Shown here one piece after another: positions 48,211 to 57,064 of a DNA stretch of 64,000 nucleotides (its first letter is position 1; every line of letters starts with the position of its first letter). Under the pieces are notes generated by a model that had not been told where the DNA came from, did no database searches, and saw only the letters and a program-made list of their open reading frames with translations. The DNA is from Psychrobacter cibarius (GTDB taxonomy: Bacteria; Pseudomonadota; Gammaproteobacteria; Pseudomonadales; Moraxellaceae). The stretch spans positions 496,001 through 560,000 of the forward strand of contig CP131612.1 in NCBI GenBank assembly GCA_030686115.1. The letters run 5' to 3'. A program made the position numbers and the translations under genes.

Positions 48211-48371
48211 AAATGATGGTCTTATGATATTAACGGTGAATCGAATCGTTGCAGTCAGTTATTGATGAGGTAGCGTCGTAACAAGGCTGTTAATATTGTT
48301 GCCATCAGCTTTAGACGTATCGGCATTATATTTAGATGCCATTTCTATTTTATTCATGAATAAGGATTGTT

Positions 48372-49184
48372 ATGAACGCGATTGCCACTTACCAATATGA
48401 AACCTTACAAGTTAGTATGACCGACAATATACTCACGGTAACCTTAAATCGCCCACACAAAAAAAATGCCATGAGCTTTAAAGTGGTGAAAGAATTGATT
48501 GCCGTCGCAGAACGCATTGGTAAAGATAAAACGATACGTGCGGTGATTCTAAATGGTGCTGAAGGCACGTTTTGTGCGGGCATCGACTTGGGTGATTTAA
48601 ATCATCCAAAAAATCAAGCGTTCGCCGTTTGGGAGCTGATAAAGCCATGGCAGAGTTCATTCCAGCGTGTTTGTCTGGTATGGCGCGATGTGCCTGTACC
48701 GGTCATTGCCGTACTAGAAGGCTATTGTATTGGTGCAGGGCTTCAGCTAGCGCTGGCTTGCGATGTGCGTATCAGTCATCCAGATTGCAAACTGTCTATT
48801 ATGGAAGCTAAGTGGGGTCTGGTACCAGACATGGGTTTGACGCAATCGGCGTTTGGCGTGGTACGTGAAGATGTGCTAAAAGAGCTTGCCATGAGTGCGC
48901 GTATCGTGATTGCCAGTGAGGGCAAAGCATTGGGTCTTGTCAGCCATTGCAGTGAAGCGCCACTTGAGCAGGCGCAAAAGCTCGCTGCTGAATTTGCAGA
49001 GCGCTCTCCTGATGCGGTGTTGGCGAGTAAGCGAGTGGTCAACGCTATGTTCCAGCAGCCAGCCACTACTTTATATAAAGAAAAAGTATGGCAGCTTAAA
49101 ATGATGCTCGGTCGTAATCGCAAGCTTGCGTTAAGAAAAGCCAAGCAAGCCAGTACGGCATTTGGTAAGCGCCAGTTCCGCTAA
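48372..49184 (+). CDS. Enoyl-CoA hydratase/isomerase (crotonase) family protein
   Basis: 270 residues, full crotonase length; AAGGA precedes the ATG. Landmarks are LTVTLNRPHKKNAMSF, the oxyanion-hole region AEGTFCAGIDLGDL, GYCIGAGLQLALACDVRIS, and the conserved IMEAKWGLVPDMG. The two usual catalytic glutamates are at or near EGYCIGAG and EAKWGL. Substrate is unknown; fatty acyl-CoA or a degradation intermediate are both possible. No beta-oxidation genes are adjacent, and the gene stands alone between gacS and an efflux pump. Confidence 0.9.
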   Translation: MNAIATYQYETLQVSMTDNILTVTLNRPHKKNAMSFKVVKELIAVAERIGKDKTIRAVILNGAEGTFCAGIDLGDLNHPKNQAFAVWELIKPWQSSFQRVCLVWRDVPVPVIAVLEGYCIGAGLQLALACDVRISHPDCKLSIMEAKWGLVPDMGLTQSAFGVVREDVLKELAMSARIVIASEGKALGLVSHCSEAPLEQAQKLAAEFAERSPDAVLASKRVVNAMFQQPATTLYKEKVWQLKMMLGRNRKLALRKAKQASTAFGKRQFR

Positions 49185-49501
49185 ATATCTTTTACTAATT
49201 ATGCCGCTATGCTGACGCTCAGACCTGTTTTGACAAATTATTGTGATTGTTTTTAGTTGTTATTGTTTGTTTTATTCACGTCATACCTCTATTGAAATGT
49301 GAGCGGATAGTACGATATAACACTGTCCACTTGCGCCGCTGTATGCAAATGTGCACTAATGGTGGCAATGACCCTTGTTTTCAGTATTGAGTAAAGACTA
49401 AATATTAAAGACAATGGAAGCCTGAATACTACAATAACAATCACTAGAGTGTATTGAACCTTTATAACGATTTAATACACTCTATATAAAATGGTCTGAA
49501 T
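49185..49501. other. Intergenic region upstream of the Bcr/CflA efflux gene
   Basis: 317 bases. TTGAAA at 49292 and TATAAC at 49316 are 18 bases apart and could be a promoter. The inverted repeat at 49445-49484 lies close to the start codon. No gene found. Confidence 0.5.
49445..49484. promoter_or_regulatory. 11-bp inverted repeat just before the efflux pump gene
   Basis: TAGAGTGTATT and AATACACTCTA are separated by 18 bases; the right arm ends 17 bases before the ATG. It has no T tract, so an operator or a leader hairpin covering the ribosome site is more likely than a terminator. Confidence 0.6.
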
Positions 49502-50761
49502 ATGTCTGCTCCAAAATCCTCTCTACCCAATCGACCCATTGCTTCTGAGCGCGTACGCTCTGCTGATTTGCCTGTTGCATGGATTATGATGCTTGGACTT
49601 ATCGTGGCAGTGGGGCCATTGTCTATTGATATGTATCTGCCTGCATTACCATCGATGGCAGATGACTTTGGTGTCTCCACAGCCTTTATGGCCAACTCTG
49701 TTCCTGCCTATTTTTTAGGCTTGGTATTTGGCCAGTTATTTTATGGACCATTTAGTGATCGTGTTGGTCGTGTTAAGCCTTTATATATCGGTATGACGCT
49801 ATATGTCATCGCATCCATTGTTTGTGCGACTACTAATAACGAGTATGTATTGTTTGTTGGACGGACGATGCAAGCGCTTGGTGCGTGTGTCGGCGCGGTG
49901 GTCACTCGTGCTGCGATTCGCGATCGATTGACTGCTAAGCAAACCGCAAAAGCCTTTTCTATTATGATTTTGGTGATGGGTTTAGCGCCGATATTAGCCC
50001 CATCGCTTGGTGCGCTATTTCTACAGTTTTTTAGCTGGCACTCTATTTTTTGGTTTTTGGCTGCTTTTGGCACGTTGAATTTATTACTCACAAAGTTTTT
50101 CTTCTTTGAAACGTTGACGGAAGAAAATCGTAATGTACGTCCTGCAAGAGAAGTACTGAGTCAATACTGGGACTTATTAAAAGACCCGACGTTCAATTAT
50201 CCAGCGATTGGTGGCGGCCTGCTAATGGGGGCGATGTTTGTTTATATCAGTTCAGCCTCTGAGCTGATTATGGATACCTATGGGGTATCCGCCACCCACT
50301 TTGCTTGGTTATTTGGGATGAATGCTGCTGGTTTTGTGGGTTTGACTCAGCTGAATCAGTGGCTCACCAATCGCTTTCGTATTTTGAGTATTTTGCGCTT
50401 TGGTGCGATGATGCAGGTTATTTCTGCAGGCGTGCTATTTGTAATAGGTCTATTTTTGGGTACTGATGCTTGGCTTCCACTGGTGCTGGCTTGTATTTTC
50501 TTCTGTATCGCAGGCTTAGGTCTGACTCAGCCAAATGCTTCTGCTATTGCGCTGGCCTTTCAAAAACGCCGAGCGGGCATGGCAAGTGCGCTACAAGGCT
50601 CGCTCATGTTTTCAGTCGGTATCTTTGGTGGATTATTATTAAACCTATTTCCAGTTAATCCTGTACTCAAAATTGGTATTGCGATGTTCGCTTTGATGAG
50701 TCTTGGCTGTTTTTTAATTTGGCAGATAGATCGTAATTTAAATTTGGACGATGCGGAGTAA
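49502..50761 (+). CDS. Bcr/CflA family multidrug efflux MFS transporter
   Basis: 419 residues, twelve membrane segments. The family signature PLSIDMYLPALPSMADDFGVS is in the first segments, then QLFYGPFSDRVGRVKPLYIG (the MFS loop 2-3 motif) and GACVGAVVTRAAIRDR. Drug/H+ antiporters of this family export bicyclomycin, chloramphenicol or sulfonamides, but substrate cannot be read from sequence. A 25-residue hydrophilic N-terminus precedes the first segment. A strong terminator follows. Confidence 0.93.
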   Translation: MSAPKSSLPNRPIASERVRSADLPVAWIMMLGLIVAVGPLSIDMYLPALPSMADDFGVSTAFMANSVPAYFLGLVFGQLFYGPFSDRVGRVKPLYIGMTLYVIASIVCATTNNEYVLFVGRTMQALGACVGAVVTRAAIRDRLTAKQTAKAFSIMILVMGLAPILAPSLGALFLQFFSWHSIFWFLAAFGTLNLLLTKFFFFETLTEENRNVRPAREVLSQYWDLLKDPTFNYPAIGGGLLMGAMFVYISSASELIMDTYGVSATHFAWLFGMNAAGFVGLTQLNQWLTNRFRILSILRFGAMMQVISAGVLFVIGLFLGTDAWLPLVLACIFFCIAGLGLTQPNASAIALAFQKRRAGMASALQGSLMFSVGIFGGLLLNLFPVNPVLKIGIAMFALMSLGCFLIWQIDRNLNLDDAE

Positions 50762-51100
50762 GCCAGAGACTTTATAATTCTTGCACTAGCATCTTAAAAG
50801 GCATTCTTACATTGATTATGTAAGGATGCTTTTTTTGTACTTTTTATTTTATTTTTTGCCTAAAACAAGGCCTTATTATAAGTTTTCAGTTATATAAATA
50901 GACTTATGTAGGTCTTTAATATCCTTTGTTTGCCATATATAACAAATTGTGGTTAATAACCAAACATAATTATTGCAATCACAAAGGTAGGCAAGTATTA
51001 TCCACGTAACTTTCTGTAAGTAAATATTGTGAAGATATTACCTAACCTTTCTAAATTGTCATTTATTGATATATATAACGTAAAGTTTAAAGGATGAATT
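50762..51100. other. Intergenic region upstream of the chemosensory-like cassette
   Basis: 339 AT-rich bases. The first 75 hold the terminator of the efflux gene. The rest should include the promoter of the five-gene cassette, but no clear -35/-10 pair was found. Confidence 0.45.
50801..50836 (+). terminator. Terminator of the efflux pump gene
   Basis: GCATTCTTACAT pairs with ATGTAAGGATGC (one G-T pair) over a 5-base loop, followed by seven T. Confidence 0.92.
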
Positions 51101-51970
51101 ATGAAGCAATTATATAAACTATTGCCAATTGTATTTAGTATAGGACTGTTTGGGTGTAGTAACTCTACCACTCAAGAGAATGTAAATAAGAGTAATGCTA
51201 AAGATAATAAAGATACTTTTGTTAGTAAATTGCCTGATACTGCGCCCACATTAAAGGTTGCGACTACAGGTACGACGCCGCCGTTTTCGTTCCAAGATGA
51301 CTATGGCAATATGCAAGGGATTGACATTGACGTCATTCGAGCTATTGGTGAAGAACAAGGCTTTAAAGTCGAGTTTTACAAAGAAACGTTTCAAAATATG
51401 TTTGATAGTGTGGAATCAGGTAATCGCGATTTGGCATTAGCAGGTATTTCTTATAAAGATGAACGCGCGGCGAAATATGGCCTATCGAAACCTTATTTCT
51501 TTAATCCATCAGCAATTATGTATTCTAACGATAAGTTAAAAATAAGTAGTTTAGAAGACCTAAAAGGCATGCATGTTGGTGGTATGGAAAATGGGAAATC
51601 AGTCGATCAAATAAAAGCAGTTGGCACCTACGGGGAGCTGTCTACCAGAGAGACTGCTTTCTTATTATATGAAGATTTGATGCAGGGGAAGGTTGATGCC
51701 ATTCTCCATGATGCCCCTATTTGGCAGTATACGGCAAAAATCCATCCTGAATATAAGGTCACTATCGTGCCTTATGAAGGCGAAGATGTGCCTGAAGCAC
51801 AGCAAGTGATAATGATGGCAAAGGGCAATAATGAGCTTATTAAAAATGTTAACGAAGGTATTACTAAGCTTAAGACAAAAGGAACGTTCAAGACAATTGA
51901 AGAGCAGTGGTTAGGTGAGAGCATTCCAGCTATCGATAGCACTTCTGCTACTACTCAGCAACTGAACTAA
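51101..51970 (+). CDS. Solute-binding lipoprotein, family 3 (amino-acid type)
   Basis: 289 residues; AAGGATG precedes the ATG. A lipoprotein signal peptide has lipobox LFGC (Cys19), followed by a Ser/Asn/Lys linker to about residue 48. The rest is one family 3 binding domain: LKVATTGTTPPFSFQDDYGNMQGIDIDVI in its opening, then AGISYKDERAAKYGLSKPYFFNPS and DLMQGKVDAILHDAPI, the hinge and second lobe. Such domains usually bind amino acids or small carboxylates. No ABC permease or ATPase is near; instead a sensor kinase starts 12 bases later, so it likely feeds signal to that kinase. Confidence 0.92.
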   Translation: MKQLYKLLPIVFSIGLFGCSNSTTQENVNKSNAKDNKDTFVSKLPDTAPTLKVATTGTTPPFSFQDDYGNMQGIDIDVIRAIGEEQGFKVEFYKETFQNMFDSVESGNRDLALAGISYKDERAAKYGLSKPYFFNPSAIMYSNDKLKISSLEDLKGMHVGGMENGKSVDQIKAVGTYGELSTRETAFLLYEDLMQGKVDAILHDAPIWQYTAKIHPEYKVTIVPYEGEDVPEAQQVIMMAKGNNELIKNVNEGITKLKTKGTFKTIEEQWLGESIPAIDSTSATTQQLN

Positions 51971-51982
51971 GGAATTCTGAAG

Positions 51983-54178
51983 ATGGCAACTACCCCTAAT
52001 GTTGACAATAAGCGCTATCAAAATTTAATTATTTCTATTGCATTGTTTTTATCGCTAATTGGTGCTTTGCTAGCGTTTACCTTTTATACCTCAAGCTTAT
52101 TAGAAAGAAACACGGTATTAATTGATCGAACCAACCAAGTCGCGAATAGTGCACAAGCTGTAATCAAAGATTTATTCGATTTAGATAATAGCTATGGCGA
52201 AGATACAAACTCTCCGCATATTCAGCGTGTTTTAGAGCGTTTGGAACAAGATACGGCACAGATTACCAGCTCAATTTCAGCTCTTGAACAAGGCGGTACT
52301 ATTACCAGCGTTGAAGGCAAAAGCTACGATCTTCCAAAGGTGAATAGTGAGTCTCAAGTTAAAGTTGCGGAAGCTAATCAAGAATGGAGGCTTTTAGAGC
52401 CTAAAATTCAGGCATATCTAAAAGATGCTGATAACGTGATGGTCGACTCTTCAGATAACCTGACTCAAGCGGTTGAACAGGCGAAGACTTCAAGTTTATT
52501 TATTAACGACTCGCTAGACCAGCTTACTGATGAGGTGTTTATAAACGCTGAACGTCAAGCAAACACTATTCGTCTGATTCAGATATTGGGTGTTGCAGCT
52601 ATTTTTGCTTACTTCTTGATATTCGTATTCTTCTTTGTACGTCGTTTGCGTGAGACGGATGCTGAAGCATTTGCCGCTCGTCGCGAGACGCAAGAAATTA
52701 TGGAAACGGTCAGTACCGGTCTATTTTTGCTTGATAAAGACTTAAATATTGGTCAACAGCATTCTCGTGCATTAAATGACATTGTCGGCTCAGACAGATT
52801 GGCAGGGGAAAACTTTACCAATGTCTTGCGCGGTCGTATTTCTGATAAAGATCTGAAAACCACACAGCAATTTATTGAGCAGCTTTACAATCCACGCGTT
52901 AAAGAAAAATTGGTAGATTCTCTGAATCCGCTACATAAAGTGATGCTGCATAATACGTCTGGAGACAAAGCCCAGAACAGTCGCTTCTTAGACTTCAAGT
53001 TCTCGCGCGTTTATGATAACAAAGATATTGCTCGTATTTTGGTCAACGTCAACGATGTATCAGATGCCGTATATTTAGAGCAGCGTCTAGAAAAAGAGCG
53101 CTCGCAAAATGATATGCAGATCGAGATGCTCACCACTATCTTGAATGTAAATCCTAAGATTATTAATGAGTTTATTGATAATACGCAGATGCACATTGAG
53201 AAGATGAACAATATCTTGAAAAATCCTGGTAGCTCTCAATACGAGCTTGAAGGAAAGCTAAAAGCCATCTATCGCGAAATGCATAGCTTAAAAGGTGAGG
53301 CATCTGCGCTAAAACTGCACAGCTTTACTAAAATTGCCTCAGATGCGGAAGACAAACTGCACGCATTGCAAAACCAAGGTCAATTATCTGGTAACGATTT
53401 CTTGCCATTGGCCGTACATTTGGATGACTTGTTAAGCTTATCAAATACCATTGCAACGTTAGGTGAGCGTATCAACCGCTCAGCACCAGCAGCCGCAAAA
53501 TCTAGCGTATCAGCAGCAATTTCTGAAAGTCAGTCAATTGCCAGATCGGCTACCAGCTCAAGTAATGGCATGGCCACTGATGGTGGTTTGGACATCAATT
53601 TGGGTAGTGATGCAGACGATGCAAATAATGATCACTTGGTTTTTTATAAAGACTTTGCAGATGATATCGCAACTAGGCAAGGCAAACAGGTCACGCTCAA
53701 AAGCCTGACATTAACCCAAGCCAATATACCAGAGCATCTGGTAAAGCCGATTAAAGAGATTAGCATTCAGCTACTACGTAATGCTGTGGTACATGGTATT
53801 GAAGCGCCAAGTGTTCGTCAGACGACGGGTAAAGCAGTCGTCGGTACGATTGATTTAGAGGTGCAAGACAGTGGCGCAGATGTGACGCTGATTGTGCAAG
53901 ATGATGGTCAAGGTATTGATTATGACAGCATTCGTGCCAAGTTAAGCAGTGATGGTCGTTTTAGTACGGAAGAAGCTAGCCAGCTCAGTCAGGGCGACTT
54001 GCTCAAGCAACTATTTGTATCGGGTTTCTCTACCCGAGACGACGCGGATGAAGATGGCGGACGCGGTGTCGGTCTCGATATTATCAAAGCAAAAGTAAAA
54101 GAGTATGGTGGCAAGCTGAATGTAAACAGCGAATTTGGTCAGATGACACGGTTTGTGGTTACTTTACCCAAAGCTTAA
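51983..54178 (+). CDS. Membrane CheA-like histidine kinase with Hpt domain
   Basis: 731 residues. Two membrane segments (about residues 13-36 and 206-228) flank a helical periplasmic region of about 165 residues. A PAS-like domain follows (METVSTGLFLLDKDLNIG). An Hpt domain has MHSLKGEASALKLHSF with phospho-His434. The CheA-type ATPase domain contains LLRNAVVHGIEAP (N box), DDGQGIDYDSI (G1) and GGRGVGLDIIKAKV (G2). There is no CheW-like P5 domain and no receiver, so it does not look built for MCP arrays. The phosphate should pass to the receiver encoded next. Confidence 0.88.
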   Translation: MATTPNVDNKRYQNLIISIALFLSLIGALLAFTFYTSSLLERNTVLIDRTNQVANSAQAVIKDLFDLDNSYGEDTNSPHIQRVLERLEQDTAQITSSISALEQGGTITSVEGKSYDLPKVNSESQVKVAEANQEWRLLEPKIQAYLKDADNVMVDSSDNLTQAVEQAKTSSLFINDSLDQLTDEVFINAERQANTIRLIQILGVAAIFAYFLIFVFFFVRRLRETDAEAFAARRETQEIMETVSTGLFLLDKDLNIGQQHSRALNDIVGSDRLAGENFTNVLRGRISDKDLKTTQQFIEQLYNPRVKEKLVDSLNPLHKVMLHNTSGDKAQNSRFLDFKFSRVYDNKDIARILVNVNDVSDAVYLEQRLEKERSQNDMQIEMLTTILNVNPKIINEFIDNTQMHIEKMNNILKNPGSSQYELEGKLKAIYREMHSLKGEASALKLHSFTKIASDAEDKLHALQNQGQLSGNDFLPLAVHLDDLLSLSNTIATLGERINRSAPAAAKSSVSAAISESQSIARSATSSSNGMATDGGLDINLGSDADDANNDHLVFYKDFADDIATRQGKQVTLKSLTLTQANIPEHLVKPIKEISIQLLRNAVVHGIEAPSVRQTTGKAVVGTIDLEVQDSGADVTLIVQDDGQGIDYDSIRAKLSSDGRFSTEEASQLSQGDLLKQLFVSGFSTRDDADEDGGRGVGLDIIKAKVKEYGGKLNVNSEFGQMTRFVVTLPKA

Positions 54179-54240
54179 TTAACAACAGTAGGTATATTGT
54201 CAAGGACGACAAACACTTCATTAAAGGTAATAGATCAGTT

Positions 54241-54603
54241 ATGCATAAGTTAATGATTGTTGATGATTCAAATATTATTAGAAATCGTATTCAACGCGCG
54301 TACGATTCAGGGCAGTTTATGCTGGTTGCGACGGCAACCAGTGGTGTTCAAGCCATTGAAAAGTTCAATGTCCATCGTCCTGATGTAATCACTATGGACT
54401 TGACCATGCCACAAATGGACGGGCTTGAATGCATTGAGAAAATCATTGCGATTGACCCTGAAGTACGCATTTTAGTGGTGTCAGCACTGTCTGATAAAGC
54501 CACTGGCATTGAAGCATTGTCGTTGGGTGCCAGCGGATTTTTGTGCAAGCCTTTCTCAGAAGATGAGCTTGTAGAGTCTTTGTATGAGCTAATGCAAGAC
54601 TAA
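54241..54603 (+). CDS. CheY-like single-domain response regulator
   Basis: 120 residues, one receiver domain and nothing else. Acidic pocket VDDSNIIRN (Asp8, Asp9), phospho-acceptor DVITMDLTMPQMDG (Asp53), the Ser of RILVVSALSD, and the conserved lysine in GFLCKPFSEDEL are all present. It should accept phosphate from the Hpt domain of the kinase encoded 62 bases upstream and be reset by the CheX-like proteins downstream. As a stand-alone receiver it must act by binding a partner, which is not visible here. Confidence 0.94.
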   Translation: MHKLMIVDDSNIIRNRIQRAYDSGQFMLVATATSGVQAIEKFNVHRPDVITMDLTMPQMDGLECIEKIIAIDPEVRILVVSALSDKATGIEALSLGASGFLCKPFSEDELVESLYELMQD

Positions 54604-54632
54604 ACCATTCAACGACTTAAGTAGATGTCATT

Positions 54633-55082
54633 ATGAAAGAACAAAAGCTACAGATTTTTTTAAGTATTATTAGTAACTATTTTAATCAGTTTGGGGGCGA
54701 GGAGCTTGTCGCTGACACCCCATATCTGTTAGAGAATAAACAGCCAAAAGTCCATGACTATACGGGTGTGATCGGTATATCGGGTGGACAAAAAGGCGTG
54801 GTGTATTTTTCGGCAACTCGTCAGTTATTGTCCGCTATACTGGATAGCATGGGTGAAACGGATAAAAGCGATGAGAATTATATCGATTTGGCTGGTGAAG
54901 TGGCCAATACCATCGCTGGTAACGCACGTAAAGAGTTTGGCTCAGAGTTCCATATTTCTGTGCCGTTTGTATTTAAAGGCTCTCCACAAAGTATTGTGTT
55001 GCCGAATGATGAGCGTTCTTTTATCATTCCCATCACTTGGAACTCGCAGATAGGCGAGATTGTGGTCTGTTTGCAGGATTAA
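54633..55082 (+). CDS. CheX-like CheY-phosphatase, first copy
   Basis: 149 residues. Fits the CheX/CheC-type fold used to dephosphorylate CheY-P. The helix with the E-x-x-N active-site motif is in LAGEVANTIAGNARKEFG (Glu89, Asn92). It opens with a helix around SIISNYFNQFGGEE, then TGVIGISGGQKGVVYFSA. It lies 29 bases after the receiver gene. The second copy at 55124 has the same length and shares the E-x-x-N helix. Confidence 0.9.
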   Translation: MKEQKLQIFLSIISNYFNQFGGEELVADTPYLLENKQPKVHDYTGVIGISGGQKGVVYFSATRQLLSAILDSMGETDKSDENYIDLAGEVANTIAGNARKEFGSEFHISVPFVFKGSPQSIVLPNDERSFIIPITWNSQIGEIVVCLQD

Positions 55083-55123
55083 CGTTGCTGCCACCGCGTC
55101 ATAAAGATGGATATTAATATATT

Positions 55124-55573
55124 ATGGTTAAAGTAGAAAAATTGGGTGTGTTTCTGAGCTCAATCAATGCATTTTTTGCACAAATTGATGGCTCGGAAGT
55201 GTCCATTGATACCCCTTATTTAAATCATAACAAGAGTGCTGTTGGTTATGATTATAGCGGCGTTATCGAGATATCAGGGCCTATTGAAGGCTGTGTGTAT
55301 GTGAGTGCGCCAAGCGTGATGTTGCGAGAGGTCATAAAAGTGATGGGCGAGCCTGACTCATCGATCACGATGATGAAAGATCTGCTCGGTGAGATGGCCA
55401 ACACTATCTCTGGTAATGCTCGTACTGAGTTTGGCTCAGAGTTTATTATCTCGCCGCCGCATATTGTTGAGAGCGCACCAAGCGTGTCTTATTTGCCAAA
55501 AGATCGCCAAAGTTACGTCACGCCATTTACGTGGCGTGGGTATAAAGCGGTTATTGGTATCTGTATCGCTTAA
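55124..55573 (+). CDS. CheX-like CheY-phosphatase, second copy
   Basis: 149 residues, paralogous to the previous gene: the openings align (LSSINAFFAQIDGSEVSIDTPYLNHN) as do the active helix LLGEMANTISGNARTEFG (Glu90, Asn93) and the ends (SYVTPFTWRGYKAVIGICIA). The two differ in about half of positions, so the duplication is old. They could act as a heterodimer or as phosphatases with different set points. It lies 41 bases downstream of the first copy and ends just before a strong terminator. Confidence 0.9.
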   Translation: MVKVEKLGVFLSSINAFFAQIDGSEVSIDTPYLNHNKSAVGYDYSGVIEISGPIEGCVYVSAPSVMLREVIKVMGEPDSSITMMKDLLGEMANTISGNARTEFGSEFIISPPHIVESAPSVSYLPKDRQSYVTPFTWRGYKAVIGICIA

Positions 55574-55934
55574 TCTACAGCTGCTCATTTATTCAGTATA
55601 AAGAACGACGTTAATGCGTCGTTTTTTTATGCGTTATCATCTACTTAAACAGCATAATAGCGCTAGCAGTCGCTAAGCATTATATGATAAAATACAGCCC
55701 AGCTATTCTTATCACATCGTATTTTTACGTTCAAACGATAGCTCAATTTTTTAAACCAACCCATCAACCAATGACACACACATCATGGCAAAAAATTGCT
55801 GGGTGTTTGGCGACTTGATTAATTTGCAAAAAAGTTAGTGCTGCCACAATGAGCATTAACCGTTAGCAGATGCGTGTCGCTAGATAGGCAGTTTTTGTGA
55901 TGTGGAGGCATAACCCAACCAATAGGAATTTCAC
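55574..55934. other. Intergenic region before rpsB
   Basis: 361 bases: the terminator above, then an AT-rich promoter zone near 55680-55700 (TAAAAT at about 55690) and a leader of some 200 bases. Leaders of rpsB in gammaproteobacteria can bind S2 for autoregulation; the fold here was not resolved. Confidence 0.45.
55604..55628 (+). terminator. Terminator of the chemosensory-like cassette
   Basis: AACGACG and CGTCGTT pair over a 6-base loop, running into seven T. It closes the cassette and marks the boundary with rpsB. Confidence 0.9.
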
Positions 55935-56732
55935 ATGTCTACAAAGAATCCAACCAAAATCGAAATGCGCGACTTACTACAAGCTGGCGCTCACTTTGGT
56001 CACCAAACACGTTTTTGGAATCCAAAAATGGGACCATACATCTTTGGTGCCCGTAACAAGATTCACATCATTAACTTAGAGCACACAGTAAAAGCGTTTA
56101 ACGAAGCATTGACTTACGTTAACGGCTTAGCTGCTAAGAAAAACAAAGTATTGTTCGTAGGTACTAAACGCGCAGCAAGCGGTATCATCGCTGAGCAAGC
56201 AGCACGCGCTGGCATGCCATACGTTGACCATCGCTGGTTAGGTGGAATGCTTACCAACTGGAAAACACTTCGCCAGTCAATCAACCGTCTAAAAGAGCTA
56301 GAAAAGCAAGCAGAAGACGGTACTTTCGCCAAGCTTACTAAGCGTGAAGCGTTAGAGCGTACTCGCGATATGGAAAAACTTGAGCGTTCACTAGGCGGTA
56401 TTAAAGATATGGGCGGCCTACCTGACGCAATCTTCGTTGTAGACGTAGATCATGAAGCGATTGCTATCAAAGAAGCTAAAAATCTAGGTATCCCAGTTAT
56501 CGGTATCGTTGATACTAACTCTAGCCCAGATAACGTTGATTACATCATCCCAGCAAACGATGATGCTATCCGTGCTGTGACCTTGTATGTGACTTCTATG
56601 GCTGATGCGATTATCGCTGGTAAAGAATACGCACAGACTCAAGCGGGCGGCAAAGCTGAGCAAGAAGCACCTGCTACTGAAGAAGCACCAGTTGAAGCCA
56701 AAGCAGAAGAAGCAGCGACTCCAGCAGAATAA
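55935..56732 (+). CDS. rpsB: 30S ribosomal protein S2
   Basis: 265 residues. Landmarks are [23 protein letters not shown], the [12 protein letters not shown] helix, [14 protein letters not shown], and [21 protein letters not shown] near the C-terminus. The last 30 residues are an Ala/Glu-rich tail typical of the Moraxellaceae. GGAATTTCAC before the ATG is a modest site. It is followed by tsf after 332 bases, the conserved rpsB-tsf pair. Confidence 0.97.
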   Translation: MSTKNPTKIEMRDLLQAGAHFGHQTRFWNPKMGPYIFGARNKIHIINLEHTVKAFNEALTYVNGLAAKKNKVLFVGTKRAASGIIAEQAARAGMPYVDHRWLGGMLTNWKTLRQSINRLKELEKQAEDGTFAKLTKREALERTRDMEKLERSLGGIKDMGGLPDAIFVVDVDHEAIAIKEAKNLGIPVIGIVDTNSSPDNVDYIIPANDDAIRAVTLYVTSMADAIIAGKEYAQTQAGGKAEQEAPATEEAPVEAKAEEAATPAE

Positions 56733-57064
56733 TTGGCTGACCACAAAGGTTTAACTTTGTAAGGATAGCTTGATAGTCACACTATCTGCATCCATATAAC
56801 GTTATTAACAGCGTATAAGCTCACAATAGGCATGATGTAGTTTTACTCGTCATGCCTTATTGTTGATGGAACACTCGTTAATAAGCGAGTATTATCGCTT
56901 ATAGTTGCCCTCGTGATGCACAATATCTGTCATTACAATGATGTCTGTTATCACGATCAACCATGAGTGCTTCCGTTACTATAAGAGCGATATAGTACCA
57001 ATAGATAGTAAAGATATATCTCATAGAAATTAAGCACTCCCATACATAATAAAAGGTAACTCTT
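56733..57064. other. rpsB-tsf intergenic region with two hairpins
   Basis: CAATAGGCATGA (56824-56835) pairs with TCATGCCTTATTG (56850-56862) with one bulge. ATAAGCGA and TCGCTTAT (56881-56902) form a second stem. Neither has a strong T tract, so they may be partial attenuators or RNA-processing sites that set the S2:EF-Ts ratio. Confidence 0.6.

Noticed and set aside
49298..49310. TGTGAGCGGATA, a 12-base match to the lac operator
   Set aside because: No lac repressor or lac genes are nearby and the flanks do not match; chance similarity.
51101..51970. Substrate-binding subunit of an amino-acid ABC transporter
   Set aside because: No permease or ATPase gene is adjacent; the following genes are signalling genes.
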